Of a stretch of 64,000 bases of DNA, positions 57,693-64,000 are shown piece after piece; within the stretch, counting starts at the first letter, position 1, and every line of letters begins with the position of its first letter. The translations under genes and the position numbers were made by a program. Source of the DNA: Mortierella alpina (lineage: Eukaryota; Mortierellomycota; Mortierellomycetes; Mortierellales; Mortierellaceae); assembly GCA_029449245.1 (NCBI GenBank), contig JANATF010000003.1:1736001-1800000 (forward strand). The letters are read 5' to 3'. Below the pieces are notes generated by a model, which made no database searches, was not told the origin of the DNA, and saw only the letters and a list, made by a program, of their open reading frames with translations.

Positions 57693-60110
57693 ATGAATCA
57701 TACTCAAGCTGCACTTCATGCCCTACCATGCGATCTTGTCACGAAGCTGTGCCGCTCCAAAGTGACCAGACTTTCGGTGTGTGAACGTAGACACACTTTG
57801 TGCTATGATGTCCTTACTCAAGTGTACCAGACCTTACTATTCCTCTAGCTCAACATTATCTTGGTCTCTCTCTCTCCTTCTTCCTTTGTCTTCACTCATG
57901 GATATAGCTTAAGCAGATGTATACACTGGGCAGACATGTTCTCGAGTCCAAGAATCAAAGCGCGTTGATCATCCCAGCCGTGTTCTTGCACCAAGAGCTT
58001 CCCATTCGACTCTCCCATGCCCTCAAAATGCTAAACTCTAACCTGCTTCCAATCAACATGGCTGGAATGCCGACTTTTCAACAAATTACTCGGTCCTATC
58101 TGGAGGACATCAGGTACGACGATCGTATTCACAACCTTTTAATGTAGGTTTACTAACATCTTCCTCAAGTGGGCACCTCTGGATCGTCATGATCCAGATG
58201 TTGCGATTCTCGATTATCGCTGAATATTTGACGATGATGACACCTAGTAGTGTAAAGATCATCTTGACCTTTGAAAAGGACACATACTCAGCTTCATACT
58301 CATATCATTGACATGATTGCCACCTCTTGCTCATCGTACATGACAATCAAACATGCGACCTTGGCACTAATTAGGCACTAATCCATGCCTTTGGACAATT
58401 TCTTCTCCTTGTGCTCTCTCCTTTATTTTTTTCACCTCATTTTTGGGCTTTGACATAGCATGGTAACCCAGATGCCGAAGCCCTCAACCCCTCAGCAAGA
58501 GGAAGACTTTACGGCTCTGCTTCGCACTCTGGAGCAGCGGCATAAGGTCAAAATGCCAGCCATTGGCCAGGGTTTCAAGGAGCTCATGGCAACTGTCCAC
58601 AGTCGCAAGGCCGAGAGCTCCGCTGGTAGCGATAGGTCCTTCTGGACCATGGACCCGCAGGTTGGTGGGGACATTGAAACGTTCTTCAACCGGTTCTATA
58701 CCCTCAACCTTGGTACTCGACTCCTAATCGGTAAGCACCTTCTGGTTGAACGTCCTTACCATGCACACAGAACTCCCTTGTCTATCTCATTCCGCCAATA
58801 TAGGCTAGCGGCGCGTCATTTTTTTTTCTTCTGCGCCTATGCGCTAAATATTGTTTCTTGTGTGCGTGCAGTGTGGAGCTGTACTCCTCAATGGCCCTCA
58901 TCTTCCTTTCCACGCTGAGGGATTTTCTATCCCCCCTGCCTCCATATGACATCAAAAACACCTGCACATGCCTCGCGCCACCTCTTCTCGACACCAGTGC
59001 AATTCCTTTCACCTAACAAATCCCTCGCAACCCCTCGCTCTACGTGTAGGCGAGCATTTGGCGCTGCATGATCGTGGCCTGAACCTCGTGCAACGTGTAA
59101 ACCCCCTTGCCATATCTAAGCGGGCTATCGCAGATGCTCAACGCGTCTGTTCAGCACACTACGGTCACCAGTCGCTTTCGCCATCTGTCGTGATCCGGAC
59201 CTCGAATCCAGACATCTCAACAACGTATGTGGATGAGTTTCTGCATCGAAATATATTTGAGCTCCTGAAAAACGCCATGAGGGCTACTTGTGAGACCCAT
59301 CTTCGGGATGGACGACCCGTTTCGACCGCCCTATCTTCATCTTCATCTTCATCATCACCTGTGTTCACCGAAAATATCCCTACAGCGGCTCGACCTAAAC
59401 TTCCGCCCGTGGACTTGACGCTGGTCGACGGTGGTGAGGACGTGACGATCAAGATCACGGACCGAGGTGGCGGACTTGCGCTTTCAGAGATTGAAAAGGT
59501 CTGGAGCTATGCTCACTCTGTCAATAATGAAGCCAACACTGGAGCCTCAAATCTTTTGTCTCCACAGCAGGGGGAGATGGGAGGACGGGCGTCAAAGTAC
59601 GCGATGTCGGATAGTGCAACGACTGTTGGGTTTATGAGTGAAGCTAAGGATTATCTGGATCTGCCCTTCAATATGACGGGGCATGGACTTCCACTCGCTC
59701 GACTGGTCGCACGCTACTTTGGGGGTGATTTGTCGTTGGTGTCCATGGAAGGCTACGGAACGAACGCGTACTTGTCACTGTATCGGAACGATGATCATCT
59801 CGAGAATATCCCCGAGGTGGATGAGGAGATGTTGGCAGAGATTGACGTCTTTGTGAACGAGCTGTTTGACGAATGTATCCCCAAGGAACAACCGGCACCC
59901 ACTCCAGAGACTGCAGGATTGGATTTGGATCTGGGTCTAGAGCCAGACGTTATTTCTTTACCAGAGCTACGTTCAGCACCCAGAGTACGATCGCGCCCCC
60001 CTAGTTCGTCGTTGCCCACGAAACCTGCCTCCAGTCTGCCGCTTAGAATGGCCCTGGAGCTGAACGTTGCAGGCGCTCTTCCCCGGAGCACAGTATCTTC
60101 TGCTTTGTAG
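57693..60110 (+). CDS. Mitochondrial pyruvate or branched-chain ketoacid dehydrogenase kinase (PDK/BCKDK family)
   Basis: Four exons: 57693-57776, 57908-58113, 58459-58730 and 59050-60110, giving 540 aa. These GHKL-fold kinases phosphorylate the E1 subunit and switch off the dehydrogenase complex. The N-terminal helical domain includes FLHQELPIRLSHALKML and TRLLIGEHLAL. The ATPase domain shows N-box ELLKNAMRA (about 257), G1 ITDRGGG (about 324) and G2 GHGLPLARLVARYFGG (about 398). The segment after the N-box has a Ser-rich insert, and the C-terminus extends about 100 residues past the core with a disordered tail. Target choice between PDH and BCKDH cannot be read from sequence alone. Intron 3 is longer than usual (319 bp). 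Confidence 0.9.
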
Positions 60111-60499
60111 ACGATAGATGGAACGTGTGTATGAGAGTAAAGGAGAAAGCACAAAGACACCGCATTTGTTCATAAATGAATGTAAACTCGATGTAGTGGC
60201 CCAAATACACTTCATTATCAATAGATCTCATCCCTGGGTCTACGAGGCTCAAACGCTCCAGGATCCTCCCAGCTATCCTTGCAGTTGAAGTCCAAGCAAA
60301 AGAGTGGAGCTCTGAAATGCTTTCTTCGAGATCGCTTGCTGCCACCTACCATGATTGCTTCAGGTTCCTTAGGCCTTGCATATCCACTTTCTGAAGATCC
60401 GGTGGCGAAAAAAAAGTTCAGCGTGATGAATTTCGTTTTCATTCATTCATCATCGTTGAGTGCAAAAGCAAAAAAAATTTCGCATCTCGACAAAAGTAT
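60111..60499. other. Intergenic
   Basis: This is the kinase 3' flank and the region downstream of the tRNA gene. A T-run on the minus strand (from the A-run at 60470-60477) and TTTT at 60492-60495 could end Pol III transcription of the tRNA. No other gene is supported. Confidence 0.5.
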
Positions 60500-60573
60500 C
60501 GCTCCCGGGTGGGCTTGAACCACCAACCTCCTGATTAACAGTCAGACGCGCTAACCAATTGCGCCACGGAAGC
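60500..60573 (-). tRNA. tRNA-Asn (anticodon GTT)
   Basis: The minus strand folds into a full cloverleaf of 74 nt. The acceptor stem pairs GCTTCCG with CGGGAGC. The anticodon arm is CTGAC TGTTAAT-type loop with GTT as anticodon, specifying Asn. The T-arm contains GGTTCAAGCC. Box A (TGGCGCAATTGG) and box B (GGTTCAAGC) are intact. There is no intron. A short T-run lies a few bases after the 3' end. Confidence 0.96.
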
Positions 60574-61013
60574 AAACCACGTGCCTAGATGGGCGCTGAT
60601 TGGCTTGAAAACTTTTCTTCAAGTACCTACATAAAGCCTCAATCACTTCTGAGAGGCAGTTGCGTCATCTTATTTCCGTGCATTATCGCTTATTTCCCGT
60701 CATATTATTGCTTATTTCCTCATTCTTTATTTCCTTGCTAGTCTAGGCTTTGTGGTGTGGGGTTCATGGGTGCTTCACGTGGCTCGGTAGTGGGGACTGG
60801 AGTAACAACTGAAATAGCTTCAAACCCGGAGACCAGAGTCTGAATATGGTCTACAGAGGCTGAGCGTTCTCTTGTGTGGTTCCTGGTAGGTGTAGAGGCT
60901 CCGGAAGAGTCGCTCATCGAAGATTGGGGTTAGGGTATGTGGATCTGAAGGTGTGTACTGGATGTGATCGGATTATGTGTGTGTTCGCTAGTCCTTTCAA
61001 CTGAGAATACAAG

Positions 61014-61144
61014 CTATCGTTGCCAAAGGTCAATCCTCTGCTTGCTTCAACTCAAAAAGGGACCTTTTACTGTGTCAATGAATACTTGTCATACCTATCG
61101 TTGCCAAAGGTCAATCCTCTGCTTGCTTCAACTCAAAAAGGGAC
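61014..61144. repeat. Direct repeat, two 50 bp copies 81 bp apart
   Basis: Copies at 61014-61063 and 61095-61144 both read CTATCGTTGCCAAAGG onward to AAAAAGGGAC with no difference. The 31 bp between them is unique. This is a recent local duplication or the end of a longer repeated unit. Confidence 0.95.
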
Positions 61145-61249
61145 AAGGAGAAGAAGAAGCAAGAGGAGACCCTTTTTCTAGCCTATTTCTACAGTACCAG
61201 CGATTGGTCCTCCTTCCTGTATGTCAACTGGCTAGATACCACAGCGACT

Positions 61250-61345
61250 AGAGCGCAGCGCTGGGAGCAGAGCGGAATCTTCGCTCCAACGAGCAGCTCG
61301 CTCCAAGCGAGCGAAAGGCGAAACTTTTGTGTCGCTCGCTCCATT
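61250..61345. repeat. GAGCGA/TCGCTC inverted-repeat cluster
   Basis: Multiple copies of GAGCG and CGCTC lie close together in both orientations. One perfect hairpin is GCTCGCT-CCA-AGCGAGC at 61296-61312, and a near-palindrome pairs GAGCGGAA with TTCGCTC just before it. The function is unknown; a small mobile element remnant or a regulatory hairpin are both possible. Confidence 0.5.
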
Positions 61346-61470
61346 CATACTTTAACTTCAAAGTACGCCCCTCTTGCCTGTCTCTTTCTGTTACTGTTTT
61401 CGTGCACATGCCGATACTGTACACCCTACTCTGATACTCGACGCCTTCCCATGATAAAGTAATAAGCACA

Positions 61471-62374
61471 ATGGCACAGACCGCATCCTCCTTTGAACGT
61501 CAAGACGAAGCATGGTATGAGGAGCAAGGATGGCACTTCGACGAACACAACGACTTTGTCGATAAGAATGGTCAGTCAACACATCACTGCCGTGATGTAG
61601 CGCCTGATACAGTATAAAAAAAAGGACGCCAGACTCTAGAGAGATAGGAAGGTTGTTGTCCACGTTGCTGACCAACTGGATTCGTGACACCTTTGCGCAC
61701 ATTAACATCTTTTTTTTTTTCGCGCCATCAACTTTTGAAAGATTTAGCCTGCCGTTGGAACAGAGTCCTGGTACGCGCGTACCTGAGTGTTTCACACCCC
61801 CTTCCACCCCCAACCAACATTCTCGGTACAGTAGCTGCACAAAAGGACCATGGAAAAGAAGCTAGTGAGAAGATCACCCCTGCGAAACTCCTTTGCTTTG
61901 ATCGGCGCTATGTCTGCCCCTACAGAAGATCTTGCCTTTAATACTGATCCTGCCCCTGGGATTTCAGGTGCCGTCGACCCAGACGAGGATCACAACATGG
62001 AAGCCGCCGCGACTGCCACCACCACCACTCCTTCTACCACTGAGGGCTGCTCGCCAGACAGCGACACCACATCACCAGTTGTTCTAACTCAGGAAGACAG
62101 GCAGCTCTCCGGGATGAAGAGGCATAAGAGATCCGAGAACGTAGATATCGTCCGAGATTCAGTTGACTGCTGGTTTGGTATTGAACATGTAGGCTGGTTA
62201 GGATTGCCTCCAACGAAACTGGCCACAACAAGCAACGGGCCAGCGCCATGGATTAACTGTAAGACTATGGCGTGGAGATCGCCTGCCTGCTGGGATGCGC
62301 TGCTTGTGCTGCTCAGCGGTGAAAGGCACATGCATCAAACCATGTCTTCAGCTTTTAAAGCTCTTTCTGGATGA
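61471..62374 (+). CDS. Doubtful gene, hypothetical protein
   Basis: A first exon may run from ATG 61471 (MAQTASSFERQDEAWYEE) to about 61570, ending at a GTCAGT donor. Its acidic, aromatic composition looks coding. The continuation is unclear: an acceptor near 61739 opens one frame to 61941, while a separate 174-aa frame at 61850-62374 has Thr/Ser runs and the segment RDSVDCWFGIEHVGWLGLPP. I recognise no family. It may be a real spliced gene, a pseudogene or chance. Treat the limits as approximate. Confidence 0.25.
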
Positions 62375-62634
62375 ATGCAATATGGCTGACCTGTCGAAGA
62401 CAAGCTGGTCCCGGAGGACCGCCATGCCCTCCTGTTCGATAAAGAGGCATAAGCCTTTGTTGGATCCCTTCCACAACAACATTTCTCCTGCTCTGCCGCC
62501 TTCCATCCTCCTCACACTTGATACCCAGTACTCTTTTGCGGCAATGTTCCGCTTTTATTTTTTTTAAAGAGAAAACTACTGTTCTGCTACGCAGAAGAAA
62601 ACGAAAAGTTTGATGGACAGATGTCCACAATGCT

Positions 62635-62925
62635 CTATCTGCCTGGACAATAACTGTCAGGCACTTGACCAGGCCTTGCATATAATCTCTGAGAGGCCTT
62701 GTTGTAGCAGAGATTAAAAATAATCTCAGCTGATCCATCTTGAAATTCTTCGTCATATATCCAAATGTAATCTCCATTCAATCTCCAGCGGTTGCCTGGT
62801 GCACTTCCCCAAGGATCTCTAATTCTTGTTCTACTGGTGTCTTCAAAAAAGCATCCGTAACACTCTCCTGCTATAGCAGAGTTGATAAATGCAATAGTAA
62901 TTGCTGCTGTTGCAATGAGTCTCAT
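62635..62925 (-). CDS. Small secreted cysteine-containing protein
   Basis: One exon, 96 aa. A signal peptide (MRLIATAAITIAFINSAIA) is followed by GECYGC and a mature chain of about 77 residues. Four cysteines (two near the start, two near the end) suggest two disulfides. The mature part has WRLNGDYIWIYDEEF and ends CPGR. There is no GPI or membrane segment. TATATA at 63052-63057 (minus-strand reading) lies about 127 bp upstream, which supports a real gene. I do not recognise the family; small secreted proteins of this size are common in fungi. Confidence 0.6.
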   Translation of the reverse strand: MRLIATAAITIAFINSAIAGECYGCFFEDTSRTRIRDPWGSAPGNRWRLNGDYIWIYDEEFQDGSAEIIFNLCYNKASQRLYARPGQVPDSYCPGR

Positions 62926-64000
62926 GATGATATGGCGGAATCTACAAGTACCCAGTAGTGGAAATGGAATGACAGATAGTGAAAGATTCGTTAGATATGG
63001 ATGGTCATTGTATCATTGTTACGTCCTAGTACAATCACAGCTATATAGCGGCTATGGCCTTACGAGAGTCTGGTCAAGAATGGGGCTGTGTGCGAGAGGG
63101 TTCTGCAAAGGAGGCCGTTTGTGTGGCAGATTTTGGGACGGTGCTTGTATAGGGGTCCGTGCGAAGGTTCTTGATAGGAGTCCTTGGTGCTCGTGGTGAG
63201 GCGCGCGACGGTTCTTGCGGTAGTTATTGCAGGCGTTGTGAGCGCTATGCGAGTCTGGAGTCTTGAGGGAAGATCCGATGTGTCTCGGTGAAGAATGCTA
63301 AGGTGCAGCAGCAGCTTCTTTATATATGTGAGGAGGTTGTAAAAGAACGAACAAATCTAGTCGTTACCATTTGGTCCCAGAGAAAGAAAACAGATCAGGG
63401 TACAAAGAAATGAGTTGAAGGAACTTTGTGTGCATTATCCCCGTCCTTGTAGCACTGTGAGAGAAAGAACGAGACGGCTATGAATGCATACGTGTATCCC
63501 TGTTCTTTTCTTTCATCATGGAGAGAAGATATCAAGCACCCCGACCGAACCATGAATCTATGCAATGGTATTGGGGCAAGTTACTACTGTAGTAATTCCA
63601 CCCCATTAAAAAAATACCGCGCGATCCATAGTGTACCTGGATTGTTTGGCCGATCGTGTGCATGCAGGAACGTGCATAAGCATGATAACTGTCAATTGGT
63701 CAGTCGCCAGTGAATCACCACAAGCTTAGCGCTTCAGCTTAGCTCGCCACGAGGTTAGAGCTACAGCTTAGCTCATATAGCATGCGAGCGAAGAAAATAT
63801 AATATCTAGCACCCTGACCAAACGATGAATCTATGCTCAGTGCATGAATAAAGAAACAGGGGCATGGGAACGTGCAAAGGCGTGGGTAGCAAAAAGAAAA
63901 GAACGTGGCCTTGGTCCTTTCCCACAAATAGGGCGAAAAACATACACCATCACATATCGGATTAGCATGCACGTTACCATAACTATATTCTCTGTTCATG
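62926..64000. other. Gene-poor end of window with a degenerate repeat
   Basis: Apart from the promoter of the small secreted protein, no gene is supported. A 29 bp sequence at 63535-63563 recurs at 63808-63836 with 26 of 29 bases the same. AGCTTAGCTC also occurs twice near 63730 and 63765. Confidence 0.4.

Larger units (their letters stand above)
60574..61470. other. Intergenic with a 50 bp direct repeat
   Basis: There is no supported gene. A 50 bp sequence at 61014-61063 is repeated exactly at 61095-61144. A GAGCGA-rich palindromic patch lies at about 61247-61340. Confidence 0.6.

Noticed and set aside
61014-61144. CRISPR-like repeat
   Set aside because: Only two copies, 50 bp long, in a eukaryotic context.

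Overview
The window looks like nuclear DNA from an early-diverging, intron-rich fungus, most likely Mortierellomycotina/Mucoromycota. The evidence is a fungal-type elongation factor 3, short GT-AG introns (often 60-110 bp) in most genes, complex I, a full-length class V myosin, and animal-like genes such as DPM2, DPM3, Sen15 and a membrane-anchored spastin. The taxon is inferred; no rRNA is present. Gene models below come from joining reading frames at splice sites that keep the frame; exon sums were checked to be multiples of three.

Layout: 1-4 kb, end of an ankyrin-repeat gene and a His-rich zinc CDF transporter. 5-8.5 kb, a large disordered protein with two C-terminal membrane helices. 8.9-14.6 kb, a compact block: NDUFB10-type complex I subunit, DPM2, DPM3, Sen15 and a Vasa/Ded1-like DEAD-box helicase. 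14.9-19.9 kb, a bZIP and a bHLH-Zip regulator. 20.3-27.3 kb, the highly expressed pair EF-3 and cytosolic-type SHMT, transcribed divergently. 27.7-37.6 kb, spastin, a germinal-centre-type Ste20 kinase and the small-subunit processome protein Utp7/WDR46. 37.9-48.7 kb, myosin V, a BAP31-like ER protein and a Yippee protein.

The most interesting part is 50.9-57.2 kb. It holds three surface-protein genes that look like a copper-acquisition module: a GPI-type YcnI/DUF1775 protein with a predicted N-terminal His, a Ctr copper transporter fused to an 18-cysteine ectodomain with repeated MPxM motifs, and a divergently transcribed GPI-type protein that is a free copy of that ectodomain. The non-coding DNA around them contains 13 copies of TGTCAAA, far above chance. 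I know of no described system with this arrangement; the role in copper uptake is inferred from the Ctr and YcnI families and from the Cryptococcus Bim1-Ctr1 precedent.

57.6-60.1 kb encodes a mitochondrial PDK/BCKDK-type kinase, followed by tRNA-Asn. The last 3.4 kb is gene-poor: short repeats, one small secreted protein and one doubtful gene.
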